Assembly (NCBI GenBank): GCA_009777335.1 | Contig: WRMC01000013.1 | Location: 1-64,000 of the forward strand | From: Treponema sp. | Lineage (GTDB): Bacteria > Spirochaetota > Spirochaetia > Treponematales > Breznakiellaceae | Direction of reading: 5' to 3' | Length of the DNA: 64,000 nucleotides | Shown: positions 16,315 to 25,627 of the stretch, in pieces | Numbering within the stretch: position 1 is the first letter of the stretch | Layout of the letters: each line of letters begins with the position of its first letter | The notes under the pieces: model-generated | The model's input: only the letters and a program-made list of their open reading frames with translations | Databases searched by the model: none | Told to the model about the DNA's origin: nothing | Translations under genes and position numbers: made by a program

Positions 16315-18021
16315 ATGGGCGAGAAATTTATACCCTGGGCTTTTTTGGAAGAATTCAGGGGAAGGTACTTCCAGGGTCAATGGCCTACCCTGGCAGAGCT
16401 GTTTAGGATCACCGTCTCCCGTTACGGAGACAGGAACTGTTTTACGGTCTTCGAACCGGACCGGATCACCCTGAGCTATAACGAAACCCTCAAAGCCGTA
16501 GAAGCAGTAGCCCGGTGGCTCCACAGTAAGGGGATCCGCAAGGGGGATAATGTGGCGGTCAGCGGCAAGAACTCCCCCGAATGGGGTGTGGCCTACCTGG
16601 GGGTCCTCTTTGCGGGCGCCACGGTGGTACCCATCGATTATGGACTTAAAAATGAAGAAACCGACCTCCTCATAAGAACTGCCAAGGCAAAGATCCTCTT
16701 TATAGACGAGGAAAAACACCCCCACTTTAAGCAGAACCCGGGGAACCTCATAGACCTGGTATCCCTAAAAAAGGATCTGGGAACCTATATCTACACCCTC
16801 GACGGCCCTGATGCTTCCATCGATGCCGCTGGCGAATCGGATCTGGCGGCCATCCTCTTTACCTCCGGGACCACCGGAACCCCCAAGGGGGTCATGCTGA
16901 CCCATCAGAACCTGGTCTCCGATTGCTTCCTTGGCCAGGGCACTCCCCTCATCCTTTACCATACCGATGTCTTTTATGCCATCCTGCCCATACATCATGC
17001 CTACTGTATGCTGGCGGTATTCATAGAAACCATCTCTGTGGGGGCCGAAGTGGTCTTTGGCAAACGAATGATCTCCAGCGTTATGCTCAAGGAGTTAAAA
17101 GAAGGAAAGGTCACCATGCTCTTGGGGGTGCCCCTCCTCTTTTACAAGCTCCTGGCGGGAATTACCCGGGGCATAAAGGCCAAGGGCCCGGTGGTTCATG
17201 GCATCATGTCCTTCCTTATGGTGGTCTCGGGGCTGATTAAAAAAATCTTTAAGGTAAACCCGGGAAAGAAGATTTTTGGAGCCGTCCTGGACAAGGCCTC
17301 CCTGTCTACCATCAGAATCTGTATCTGCGGCGGCGGTCCCCTGGCACCCTCGGTGTTCCGGAAGTTCAACCAGCTGGGGATAGACTTTGTCCAGGGTTAC
17401 GGCCTCACCGAGACCAGCCCCATCATCAACCTAAACCCCATCGAACATTATAAAGAAACCAGTGTGGGCAAGACCCTGCCCCAGGTGGACATGAAGATCC
17501 TCAATGCCGATGAACGGGGAGTCGGAGAAGTCATCGTCAAGGGCCCCATGGTCATGAAGGGATACTTCGAGATGCCCGAAGAAACCGCCGCGGTCTTTAC
17601 CTCCGATGGGTATTTTAAAACCGGAGACCTGGGTTATCTGGACAGCGAAAACTACCTCTACCTGACGGGGCGGGCAAAAAACACCATCGTCACCGAGGGG
17701 GGAAAGAATGTATACCCCGAGGAAATCGAAAACGAGTTTCAGCTCTTTTTTGATACCATAGAACAGATCATGATCCGGGGCTACCTGATCGATGAAAAAA
17801 TGAAGGTCGAGGGCATAGAAGCTCTTGTGTACCCCAACCCGGAGCTCACCAGCGAAGCAGGGACAGCCCCCTCGGCGGAGGAACTAAAGGTAAAAATTGA
17901 AGGGATCGTTTCCCAGATTAACCAGCGGCTCCATTCCTATCAAAAAATAAACAGGACCGTCATTTTGACCGAGCCCATGGAGATGACCACCACCAAGAAA
18001 ATTAAACGGAACGTTGTGTAG
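16315..18021 (+). CDS. AMP-forming acyl-CoA synthetase
   Basis: A 568-residue ANL-superfamily enzyme that adenylates a carboxylic acid and forms its CoA thioester. Motifs: LFTSGTTGTPKG (A3, 181-192), GYGLTETSP (A5), TGDLGYLD (A7), GKNVYPEEIE (A8) and a C-terminal lysine-rich TTKKIKRNVV (A10). The mid-protein hydrophobic insertion resembles long-chain synthetases. ATG 16315 is chosen because GAGGTG sits four bases upstream. A TATAAT box lies about 40 bp upstream of the gene. Long-chain fatty acid activation is the best guess. Confidence 0.85.
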   Translation: MGEKFIPWAFLEEFRGRYFQGQWPTLAELFRITVSRYGDRNCFTVFEPDRITLSYNETLKAVEAVARWLHSKGIRKGDNVAVSGKNSPEWGVAYLGVLFAGATVVPIDYGLKNEETDLLIRTAKAKILFIDEEKHPHFKQNPGNLIDLVSLKKDLGTYIYTLDGPDASIDAAGESDLAAILFTSGTTGTPKGVMLTHQNLVSDCFLGQGTPLILYHTDVFYAILPIHHAYCMLAVFIETISVGAEVVFGKRMISSVMLKELKEGKVTMLLGVPLLFYKLLAGITRGIKAKGPVVHGIMSFLMVVSGLIKKIFKVNPGKKIFGAVLDKASLSTIRICICGGGPLAPSVFRKFNQLGIDFVQGYGLTETSPIINLNPIEHYKETSVGKTLPQVDMKILNADERGVGEVIVKGPMVMKGYFEMPEETAAVFTSDGYFKTGDLGYLDSENYLYLTGRAKNTIVTEGGKNVYPEEIENEFQLFFDTIEQIMIRGYLIDEKMKVEGIEALVYPNPELTSEAGTAPSAEELKVKIEGIVSQINQRLHSYQKINRTVILTEPMEMTTTKKIKRNVV

Positions 18022-18025
18022 GCCC

Positions 18026-19111
18026 ATGCTATACATAGACCGGGAAGAACTGGAGAGCCTCAGCAGCAGAATTTTTGAAGCCCTGGGCCTCCTTCCCGAA
18101 GACGCCCGGGCTTCTGCGGAGGTCCTGGTGGCTGCCGATGCCAAGGGGATCCGAAGTCATGGCACTGCCCGGCTCAAGCGTTACGCCGACGGCCTCAGGG
18201 CGGGGATCATAAAGGCCAGGGCCCAGCCCCTGGTCTTGCAGGAGACTCCGATTTCCCTGGCCCTGGACGCCCAGGGGGGGGTGGGACTCTCCATAGGCCG
18301 GAACACCATGGAAAAAGTCATTTCCAAGGCCGCTGAAACCGGAGTAGGCGTATCGAGCATCAGAAACTCCAACCACTTTGGCATCGCCGGCTACTATGCA
18401 GAAATGGCTGCCCGGAGGGACATGATAGGCATAGCCATGACCAATACAGCCGCCCTGGGGGTTCCCACCAATGCCCGGGAGGCCGCATTCGGCACCAATC
18501 CCATCGCCTTTGCCGCTCCCTCCCTGGATGGAAAAATTTTCTGCCTCGACATGAGCACCACCGCCGTAACCCGGGGAAAAATCGAAGTCTATGAGCGGGA
18601 AGGTAAACCCCTGCCCCCTGGCTGGGCGGTGGGAACCGACGGCCTGGTCAGCACCGACCCGGTGAGCCTTTTGGAGGACATGCTCCACCTGAGGGGAGGA
18701 GGCCTCCTACCCCTGGGAGGGGACGGCGAAGGGGGCCATAAGGGCTATGGCTTGGGGGTCATGGTAGACATCCTCTGTGCGGTAGCATCGGGGGGTACCT
18801 TTGGCCGGGCGGTGAGGGATTCTGAAATCACCTCTGCCCTGGTCTGCCACTTTTTCCTGGCCATTCGCCTTGATCTCTTCCGCCCTGCCGAGGATTTTAA
18901 AAAGGACATGAGCCGTATGCTCGCGGACCTCAACTCCCTGCGCCCCGCCGAAGGGGCAGAACGGGTCTATTATGCAGGCCAGAGGGAAAAGGAAGTTGAA
19001 GAAGAAAGCCGCCGCCGGGGCATAGCCCTGGAAGAGGGGGTATGGGAAACCCTCTGCACCCTGGCAGAAGATCTGGGTTTATCGGTAAAAGAAAAACCTA
19101 GGGGCCCTTAA
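18026..19111 (+). CDS. Malate/L-lactate/ureidoglycolate dehydrogenase family (Ldh_2)
   Basis: A 361-residue NAD(P)-dependent oxidoreductase. The family motifs are clear: GIRSHGTARLKRY, NSNHFGIAGYYAE (contains the catalytic His), FGTNPIAFAAPS and GHKGYGLGVMVD. Substrates vary (malate, lactate, ureidoglycolate, sulfolactate), so none is named. It starts four bases after the synthetase and the two form an operon. The 3' end overlaps the convergent gene at 19098 by 14 bp. Confidence 0.88.
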   Translation: MLYIDREELESLSSRIFEALGLLPEDARASAEVLVAADAKGIRSHGTARLKRYADGLRAGIIKARAQPLVLQETPISLALDAQGGVGLSIGRNTMEKVISKAAETGVGVSSIRNSNHFGIAGYYAEMAARRDMIGIAMTNTAALGVPTNAREAAFGTNPIAFAAPSLDGKIFCLDMSTTAVTRGKIEVYEREGKPLPPGWAVGTDGLVSTDPVSLLEDMLHLRGGGLLPLGGDGEGGHKGYGLGVMVDILCAVASGGTFGRAVRDSEITSALVCHFFLAIRLDLFRPAEDFKKDMSRMLADLNSLRPAEGAERVYYAGQREKEVEEESRRRGIALEEGVWETLCTLAEDLGLSVKEKPRGP

Positions 19112-19586
19112 GGATATTCTCCAGATCCTGGAACCCGGGGATGCTGGTATAGAGGGGAGTACGGCGCTGCCGGGTATTTGATTCATCCAAATTAATTAAG
19201 TTTTTAAACAGGTCATAGATCATGTCAGCAAAAACCTGCAGGTTACTTCCAAAGTTGTTAATGGCCATATCCCGCAAGACCCTGTCATTGGGGCTGGCTG
19301 CTTCGGAATAGGAAAGCCGGTTCCGTAAGGTGGGAACCAGATCCCGGCGGGCAGCGCTGACAAAATGGGAGGCCGCCCTAATCTGCACATAAAGCTCTTC
19401 CAAAAGGAAGCCCTGGTAGCGGTAATGTTCGATTTTTTCGGTCAGGTCTTCCATGGATTCCCAGGTCTGCTTATCAAGAGCCAGGGTGTGAAGGGCGGGC
19501 CTAACAAAGCGGCTGGATAAATTTGCCCGGTAGTGTTCTCCAATTTGTTCGATAATCCGTATTATGTGGGCATCTTTGACGAGCAA
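19098..19586 (-). CDS. Conserved-looking helical protein, unknown
   Basis: A 162-residue, largely helical soluble protein without signal peptide or transmembrane segments (IIRIIEQIGEHYRANLS near the N terminus). I do not recognise the family. It is a single gene flanked by two convergent or divergent plus-strand genes and overlaps the dehydrogenase by 14 bp at the 3' end. Confidence 0.6.
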   Translation of the reverse strand: MLVKDAHIIRIIEQIGEHYRANLSSRFVRPALHTLALDKQTWESMEDLTEKIEHYRYQGFLLEELYVQIRAASHFVSAARRDLVPTLRNRLSYSEAASPNDRVLRDMAINNFGSNLQVFADMIYDLFKNLINLDESNTRQRRTPLYTSIPGFQDLENILKGP

Positions 19587-19651
19587 GGGGCTCCTCCCGT
19601 ATATTCCATCATAGTGAATTATGATATAGTTGACAAGGGAGGGAAGCTTTA

Positions 19652-20893
19652 ATGAATATCCGCCGGTGTTTTCTTTTATTTTCTATCATATTAATATTCT
19701 TTTCTTCCTGCTCGGTGGAACGATCCAGTGTCGCCATATTATGGACCGACCGCCCGGAGCTGGCTTTTTACACCGAATACTTTAATACCAGCCAGGACTT
19801 GCATCATGTAGAAGTCCGGTACTATGAAAACCCCGCCAGGCGGCTCAGCGAAACTACCGAAATTCCCGACATGGTGGTGGGAAGCTTCTTAAACAGCGCC
19901 GGTTCGAGGGGGTTTTTCAGGTCCCTGGATCATATCCTGGACGATGAAGCTGCCCAGGCTTTTTACCCCCGGATCTACTCCCTGGGCCGTTTTGATGAAC
20001 AGCAAATTTTATTCCCCCTAAGCTTTAATATCCCCGCCATCATTTTTGCCCAGGATCCCTCCCAGCCCCCCTCGAATCCATTTTTAATCGAAATGGAAGA
20101 AATAAAAGAGAGAAGCTCGGCCCATAATGCCCTTGTACGGGATGCCTTTTCACGTATGGGCTTTACCCTTTCGAATAACGAAGATTTTCTTTACCTCTCC
20201 GCCGCCCTTTATGGAGCTAACTTTCGGGAAGCTTCCCCCCTGGCCTGGGAAGAATGGGCTTTGCAGGAAAGTATTGCCTATACCCAGGAGTGGATCCAGG
20301 AAGTAAACCGGAATGTACAGATGGAAGATGATTTTGTGTTCAAATTCTACAATGAACCGGCCGAACGCCTGCTGCATACGGGGCTTAGCTTATTTTTATA
20401 CATGGACTCGGGGAGCTTTTTTACCCTCAACGATGAAATCAGGGCTAACCTGGATTTTAGGTGGATAGGATCACAAGAATCTATACCTATACTGGAATCT
20501 CCGGTTTTTTTCGGGATCCACCGGCGGGGAGGAGCTAACGATGCGGCCGAAGCTTTTACCCGGTGGCTCTTTAATACCGAAACCCAGCGGCTCCTGATGG
20601 AAGAATCCCGGAGCAAAAGAATCATGGAAAAATCCTTCGGCATTGCGGGAGGTTTCTCTGCCATGAGAACCGTCACCGAAACGGTATTCCCCCAGTTTTA
20701 TCCAAATCTGCTGGGCCACCTGCCTCCCGAAAGCTTCCTGAGCCCCGGACATGTTCTGCCCCGGAACTGGACAGCCCTCAAGGAGCGGGTCATCCTGCCC
20801 TATCTGCGGGAAAGCCTCCGCCATGGCGCTGACACAGAGATACTGCCCCTGGAACGCCGGGTAAACGAATGGTTTCGCCTAAACAGGGAATAA
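19652..20893 (+). CDS. Lipoprotein resembling extracellular solute-binding proteins
   Basis: A 413-residue lipoprotein: signal peptide with lipobox FFSSC (Cys about residue 20). The mature part (VAILWTDRPELAFYTEYFN near the start, FTRWLFNTETQRLLME near 305-320) has the layout of ABC transporter sugar-binding (SBP type 1) proteins, which end with helices carrying aromatic residues. No permease or ATPase gene is adjacent, so it may be an orphan receptor. GGGAGG lies ten bases upstream of ATG 19652. Confidence 0.68.
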   Translation: MNIRRCFLLFSIILIFFSSCSVERSSVAILWTDRPELAFYTEYFNTSQDLHHVEVRYYENPARRLSETTEIPDMVVGSFLNSAGSRGFFRSLDHILDDEAAQAFYPRIYSLGRFDEQQILFPLSFNIPAIIFAQDPSQPPSNPFLIEMEEIKERSSAHNALVRDAFSRMGFTLSNNEDFLYLSAALYGANFREASPLAWEEWALQESIAYTQEWIQEVNRNVQMEDDFVFKFYNEPAERLLHTGLSLFLYMDSGSFFTLNDEIRANLDFRWIGSQESIPILESPVFFGIHRRGGANDAAEAFTRWLFNTETQRLLMEESRSKRIMEKSFGIAGGFSAMRTVTETVFPQFYPNLLGHLPPESFLSPGHVLPRNWTALKERVILPYLRESLRHGADTEILPLERRVNEWFRLNRE

Positions 20894-20900
20894 GGTTGAG

Positions 20901-22394
20901 CTAATCCTCGCCATGAATTTTTTTGATCGTTTCCAGGTACATGGCATTGTATTCCCTGGCTGATTTATCCCAGGAAAAATCCTTGTTCATGCCCCTAATC
21001 CGCATGGCTTCTATCTGGGGCCGCCGGTTATAGTAGGCCCAAATGGCCCAGCCAACGGTGTTATATATGGCCTGGGGGGTAAGGTCATCAAACATAAAGC
21101 CGGTTCCCAGGCCCGTGTCTTGATCGTAGTTCTCCACCGTATCGGCGAGCCCCCCGGTGTTCCGCACTATGGGAATGGTCCCATAGACCTGGGAATACAT
21201 CTGGTTCAAACCGCAGGGTTCATAACGGCTGGGCATGAGGAAAAAATCGCTCCCCGCCTCGATAAGGTGGCTCAGCTCTTCAGAGTAGCCTATCTTGGCC
21301 TTAAAGTTAGAGAGCTTTCCGCTGAGGCTCATGATCTCGTTCTCGCACCAGGACTCGCCGGTTCCCAGGAGGACAAGCTGCATGTTCATCTCCTGGCACA
21401 TATTATAGGCCGAACCATAGGCGGGGCCGAAAAGCTCCCCTACCCCCTTTTGCTCTGCCAGGCGAGATATAAAACCCACCACCGGTATCTCGGGCCCCGG
21501 GGGAAGAGAAAATTCCTTCTGTAGTACTTTCTTTGCCTGGGCCTTTCCTTTAAGGCCCTTTACGCTGTAGGGGGCAGGAATAAAGGGATCCTTTTCGGGG
21601 TTCCAAATTTCCGTATCTATGCCGTTTAGGATGCCCCGGTAATCGGCGGCCCTGCTTCGTAGGACCCCATCGAGCCTAAAGCCATAGGCCGGGGTTTGGG
21701 TCTCCGCCGCATGGTTAGGGGACACCGTATTGAGAACATCCACCGAACAGATACCGGCCTTTAAGAGATTCATCATGTTCCAGTCTTCGAAGCCCGCATT
21801 GTAAAAGGTATCCCAGCCCAGGCCGGTGGCGTAAAAATTATCCCTCCCGTAAATTCCCTGGTAGCCCAGGTTATGGATGGTAAGGACCGATATAGTCTTG
21901 GCCAGGGGTCCCTGGCGTTCGCCGTATTTTAGGAATACCGGCACCAGGGCACTGGGCCAGTCATGGGCATGGAGCACATCGGGGTACCAGGTTATCTTAC
22001 GGCACAACTGGAACACGGCCCGGCAAAAAAAGGTAAAGCGCCGGGAATTATCCAGAAAGTCCGGCTCCGAGGGGACCCCGTAAATTCCATCCCGGCCAAA
22101 GAAATTCTCGTGATCAATAAAATACACCTTTACCGGGTTCTTGCTGGAACTGCCCGGGAGGAGGCCTGTATACACGGCGCTCCATTCTTCTCCGCCCCCC
22201 ATGGGTATCCCCATGGGTCCAGCAAGAAGCTTTAGGCCCAGTTCGTCCTTGTTGATCCCGTAATACCTGGGGAGTACTATGACTACCTCATGTCCCTGCT
22301 CCGCGAGGGCCAATGAGAGGGCCGACACCATGTCCGCCAGACCCCCGGTCTTTGCGTAGGGTACTGCTTCGCTGGTTGCCATTAGTATCTTCAT
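20901..22394 (-). CDS. glgA: Glycogen synthase
   Basis: A 497-residue GT5 glycosyltransferase that extends alpha-1,4-glucan from ADP-glucose. The ADP-binding motif KTGGL is at residues 15-19 and the C-terminal E-x7-E region with RYEPCGLNQMY is present. GGGAG lies five bases upstream of ATG 22394. It points to glycogen storage, though glgC is not in the window. It is directly downstream of the tandem-ACT gene, ten bases apart. Confidence 0.95.
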   Translation of the reverse strand: MKILMATSEAVPYAKTGGLADMVSALSLALAEQGHEVVIVLPRYYGINKDELGLKLLAGPMGIPMGGGEEWSAVYTGLLPGSSSKNPVKVYFIDHENFFGRDGIYGVPSEPDFLDNSRRFTFFCRAVFQLCRKITWYPDVLHAHDWPSALVPVFLKYGERQGPLAKTISVLTIHNLGYQGIYGRDNFYATGLGWDTFYNAGFEDWNMMNLLKAGICSVDVLNTVSPNHAAETQTPAYGFRLDGVLRSRAADYRGILNGIDTEIWNPEKDPFIPAPYSVKGLKGKAQAKKVLQKEFSLPPGPEIPVVGFISRLAEQKGVGELFGPAYGSAYNMCQEMNMQLVLLGTGESWCENEIMSLSGKLSNFKAKIGYSEELSHLIEAGSDFFLMPSRYEPCGLNQMYSQVYGTIPIVRNTGGLADTVENYDQDTGLGTGFMFDDLTPQAIYNTVGWAIWAYYNRRPQIEAMRIRGMNKDFSWDKSAREYNAMYLETIKKIHGED

Positions 22395-22404
22395 CGGTAC
22401 TCCC

Positions 22405-22821
22405 TTAAAAAGATTCTACCAGGGGGACTTTATTCTCTTTTAAAATTTGCAAACCCCTTTGATGATCCCCCAGTTTAAAAATGACCACCGCCTTTCCGCC
22501 CTGACTCTCCAGGGAGGCGTAGAGGTATTCAATATTAACCTGGGCATTTTGAAAAAGTTCCATCACATCCGCCAGGCTTCCGGGTTTATCCATAAGCTCC
22601 ACCGCTAAGACCTCGGTGGTCCTGGCGGTAAAGCCCTCCTTGCTAAGGGCAGCCAGGGCGGTGTCACAGTCATCGACTATGATTCTTAAGATGCCAAAAT
22701 CGGCGGTGTCGGCTATACTAAGGGCCCTAAGGTTAATCCCCGCCTGGGCGAGGACCCGGGTTACTTCACCGAGGCGTCCTGCGTTATTTTCCAAAAACAC
22801 TGATATCTGTTTGATTTCCAT
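22405..22821 (-). CDS. Tandem ACT-domain protein
   Basis: A 138-residue protein composed of two ACT domains (KQISVFLENNAGRL at 4-17 and EVLAVELMDKPGSL at about 70-83), no catalytic domain. Such stand-alone ACT proteins bind amino acids and regulate partners. GGAGGG three bases before ATG 22821 fixes the start. It shares a transcript with glgA, so it might sense an amino acid and influence glycogen synthesis, but that is inference. Confidence 0.85.
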   Translation of the reverse strand: MEIKQISVFLENNAGRLGEVTRVLAQAGINLRALSIADTADFGILRIIVDDCDTALAALSKEGFTARTTEVLAVELMDKPGSLADVMELFQNAQVNIEYLYASLESQGGKAVVIFKLGDHQRGLQILKENKVPLVESF

Positions 22822-22878
22822 AAACCCTCCACTGGTATTATAAACCATTTTTGGCCCAGTGCAATTACCATTGGAGGA

Positions 22879-24237
22879 TTAGGGGTCAAAGGCTGCTTCG
22901 ATGGGGATCCGTACCAGGGCCACCTGCTGACCGGGGTAGCGGTTCCGGAAGGCAGAAAAGGAGGTTTCGGCGGCACTTTCGAAGACGGCGATCTGAAAGA
23001 CCCCCCCTTCGGAGAAATAGGGAACCAGAACCGCCACATGGTGGTACTGCCTAAGCCGGGGGAGTCCCCGGGGATTATCGGCCGTAATCTGGTCCCTGAA
23101 CTCCCCGCTCACCGCCGCCAGATAGATCCTGCCCGGTTCGTCTATAGCCAAGGTATAAAGGATAGAATGGAGGCCGTCAAAGTTAAATCCCGCATTCTGA
23201 AGATGCCCCGTAAAGGGCTGGACCGAACTGCCTCCGCTATGCCTATGGATCACATGGGAAAGGGGAACCCTGTTCACTTCAATCTCTTCCAGGGTACCGA
23301 AAACCGGAGACCTCAGTAACATTCCAGCCTGGGATGCCAGGTTCCGTATCCAATCCAGACCAAAGTAGGGGTCCCGTAGCTCTTCCCAGGCCTCGGTATA
23401 GGAGGAACCCCGGTTTCCAAAGGGGGCCTTAAGGGGGCCTATGGGGAGCCGCTTTCCGGTGATGGGCCTCAGGATGCCGTCCACCACCCATTTTGCGAAG
23501 CCCGAACAGTTAAGCCCCCCCTGTCCGCCCTGGGCCCCCAGATCCTGTGCCGCCAGGGTGTGGATATAGACATAGTTGCCATCCTCGTCTATGGCCCCGT
23601 CATCCCCAAAGCGCAGCTCCGGCAAGCGGGCCCTGAGGGCGGACACAAAGGCCCGGGAGTCCCTATAGGCCCCGGGCTGAACTTCAAAATAGTGGCGGGG
23701 AAACCTATCCCCCGTAAGGGCCAGGATTTCTTCTATGGGGAGGACCATGAGCCTCTCAAAGGGAAGGGGAATGGGCAGGGACCGGATGATATAGCCCTCG
23801 TAGAGGACCAGATCCATCACGCTGGTTTCGTAGAGGCCCGGGCGGAAGACTATATAAGTGTTAAAGTCGCTCCGGGGGAAGTATTGGATCCGGGAGCCCC
23901 GGGGGTCATTGTCCCGGCGGCGGACGAGGGCCCAGGAGCCCTGGGACCAGGACGGGAAGGTCCCATTCTGTTCCCTGGCCAGGACGATGGCAAACTCTTC
24001 CTGGTTGTTGGCCGAGGTTTCTACCCGGACCTGGACGCGGCTCCCCCCGCTGAGGGTGTGGATCTCCGGCATACGGCCCAGAACCCTGGAGGGGCTCTCT
24101 ATAAACCAGGCCTGTTCCAGGGACCTTCGCAGGGATGAATCGTCTTCAATTCTGCGGGTGGGAAGATCCTGGGCCTGAAGAGGGCCTGACAGGAGTCCCA
24201 AGAGGATAGGAATGAAAAAGTAAACAAATCTACGCAT
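22879..24237 (-). CDS. Exported NlpC/P60-like protein
   Basis: A 452-residue protein with a Sec signal peptide (RRFVYFFIPILLGLLSGPLQA), so exported. The C-terminal half has LNCSGFAKWVVDG, close to the catalytic DCSGFV motif of NlpC/P60 peptidases, with His candidates in the RQYHHVAVLVPYF segment. The N-terminal half is beta-rich (ILVSSGG-free), including EVQVRVET-like strands. NlpC/P60 enzymes cleave peptidoglycan peptides or related amides. Start is ATG 24237; one upstream in-frame ATG exists but precedes a second hydrophobic stretch. Divergent from serS. Confidence 0.65.
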   Translation of the reverse strand: MRRFVYFFIPILLGLLSGPLQAQDLPTRRIEDDSSLRRSLEQAWFIESPSRVLGRMPEIHTLSGGSRVQVRVETSANNQEEFAIVLAREQNGTFPSWSQGSWALVRRRDNDPRGSRIQYFPRSDFNTYIVFRPGLYETSVMDLVLYEGYIIRSLPIPLPFERLMVLPIEEILALTGDRFPRHYFEVQPGAYRDSRAFVSALRARLPELRFGDDGAIDEDGNYVYIHTLAAQDLGAQGGQGGLNCSGFAKWVVDGILRPITGKRLPIGPLKAPFGNRGSSYTEAWEELRDPYFGLDWIRNLASQAGMLLRSPVFGTLEEIEVNRVPLSHVIHRHSGGSSVQPFTGHLQNAGFNFDGLHSILYTLAIDEPGRIYLAAVSGEFRDQITADNPRGLPRLRQYHHVAVLVPYFSEGGVFQIAVFESAAETSFSAFRNRYPGQQVALVRIPIEAAFDP

Positions 24238-24341
24238 GCTTATTACTAGTATCGGTATAAAAAAACGAAATTTCATACCCTCAGGGGTCACCCCAGGGGG
24301 CCATGGACTATTCCCCTCCCCCTCTGCTACTCTTCCTTATT

Positions 24342-25625
24342 ATGTTAGATTATCGATTCATAGCAGAACATGCCGAGGCGGTGCAGCAAAACATCGAAAA
24401 CCGTTCCATGAAGGCTGATGCCAGCTCGGTGGTAAAGCTTTTTAACCGGCGAACCCAGCTTACGACGGAGCTCCAGGCCCTGCAGCAGGAAAGAAATGCC
24501 AATGCGGCGGCCATGAAGGAAAAACACGATCCCCCCTTTCGGGAAGCTCTTATAGAAACGGGCCAAAAATTGAAAAAATCCATCGCCGAGGCTGAAGCAG
24601 AGCTGGGCCGCATAGAAACTGAACTGGACCGGGAGGCCCGTAAGATTCCTAATATGGCCCACCCAGAGGCCCCCATAGGTAAAGAAGATAGTGATAACCG
24701 GGAAGTGGCCCGCTTTGGAGAACCCAGGGCATTTGATTTTGAACCCCTGGATCATGTGCAGCTGGGGGCCCAGCTGGACATCATAGATTTTGAAACGGGC
24801 ACCAAGGTCTCGGGGACCAAGTATTACTACCTAAAAAACCAGGGGGTCTTTCTGGAACTGGGGCTTATCCGCTATGCCCTAGATATCCTCCAGGGTAAGG
24901 GCTTTACTCCCCTTATCACCCCCGATGTGGCCCGGGAGGAGATCCTGGAAGGGATAGGTTTTATGCCCCGGGGTGAAGAGTCCAATGTTTATACCCTGGA
25001 GGGTGAAGGCACCGCCTTGGTGGGGACCGCCGAAATCACCCTGGGGGGTTATTACGCCAACATGATTCTGCCCAAGGATCAGCTCCCCCTAAAGATGGCG
25101 GGGCTCTCCCATTGCTTCCGTAAAGAGGCGGGGGCCGCCGGGCAGTTTTCCAAGGGGCTCTATAGGGTCCACCAGTTTACCAAGCTCGAAATGTTCATCC
25201 TTTGTCTTCCCGAAGATTCTGAAAAACTCCACGCCGAATTACGGGACATAGAGGAAGGAATCTTCCGGGGCCTGGAGATCCCCTTTAGGGTGGTAGACAC
25301 CTGCACCGGCGACCTGGGAGCCCCGGCCTATCGAAAATGGGACCTGGAGGCCTGGATGCCCGGAAGGGATAAGGCCGGTGCCTGGGGGGAGGTAACCTCC
25401 ACCTCCAACTGCACCGACTACCAGGCCCGGCGGCTTAATGTGCGCTATAAAGACGATGACGGAAGGAACCGTTTTGTCCACATGCTCAATGGCACCGCCA
25501 TGGCAGTTTCCCGGGCCATTATTGCCCTATTGGAAAACTTCCAGGAGAAGGATGGATCGGTAAGGATCCCCCCTGCCCTGGTACCCTACTGCGGCTTTGA
25601 CAGGATAGCCCGGAAAGGTCCTTAG
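24342..25625 (+). CDS. serS: Seryl-tRNA synthetase
   Basis: A 427-residue class II enzyme charging tRNA-Ser. Residues 1-110 form the antiparallel coiled-coil tRNA-binding arm. Motif 2 appears at HCFRKEAGAAG and GLYRVHQF and motif 3 near NGTAMAVSRAIIALLE. ATG 24342 (MLDYRFIAEHAE) matches the family start; the 13 extra codons upstream do not. It ends two bases before the convergent coiled-coil gene. Confidence 0.96.
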   Translation: MLDYRFIAEHAEAVQQNIENRSMKADASSVVKLFNRRTQLTTELQALQQERNANAAAMKEKHDPPFREALIETGQKLKKSIAEAEAELGRIETELDREARKIPNMAHPEAPIGKEDSDNREVARFGEPRAFDFEPLDHVQLGAQLDIIDFETGTKVSGTKYYYLKNQGVFLELGLIRYALDILQGKGFTPLITPDVAREEILEGIGFMPRGEESNVYTLEGEGTALVGTAEITLGGYYANMILPKDQLPLKMAGLSHCFRKEAGAAGQFSKGLYRVHQFTKLEMFILCLPEDSEKLHAELRDIEEGIFRGLEIPFRVVDTCTGDLGAPAYRKWDLEAWMPGRDKAGAWGEVTSTSNCTDYQARRLNVRYKDDDGRNRFVHMLNGTAMAVSRAIIALLENFQEKDGSVRIPPALVPYCGFDRIARKGP

Positions 25626-25627
25626 CC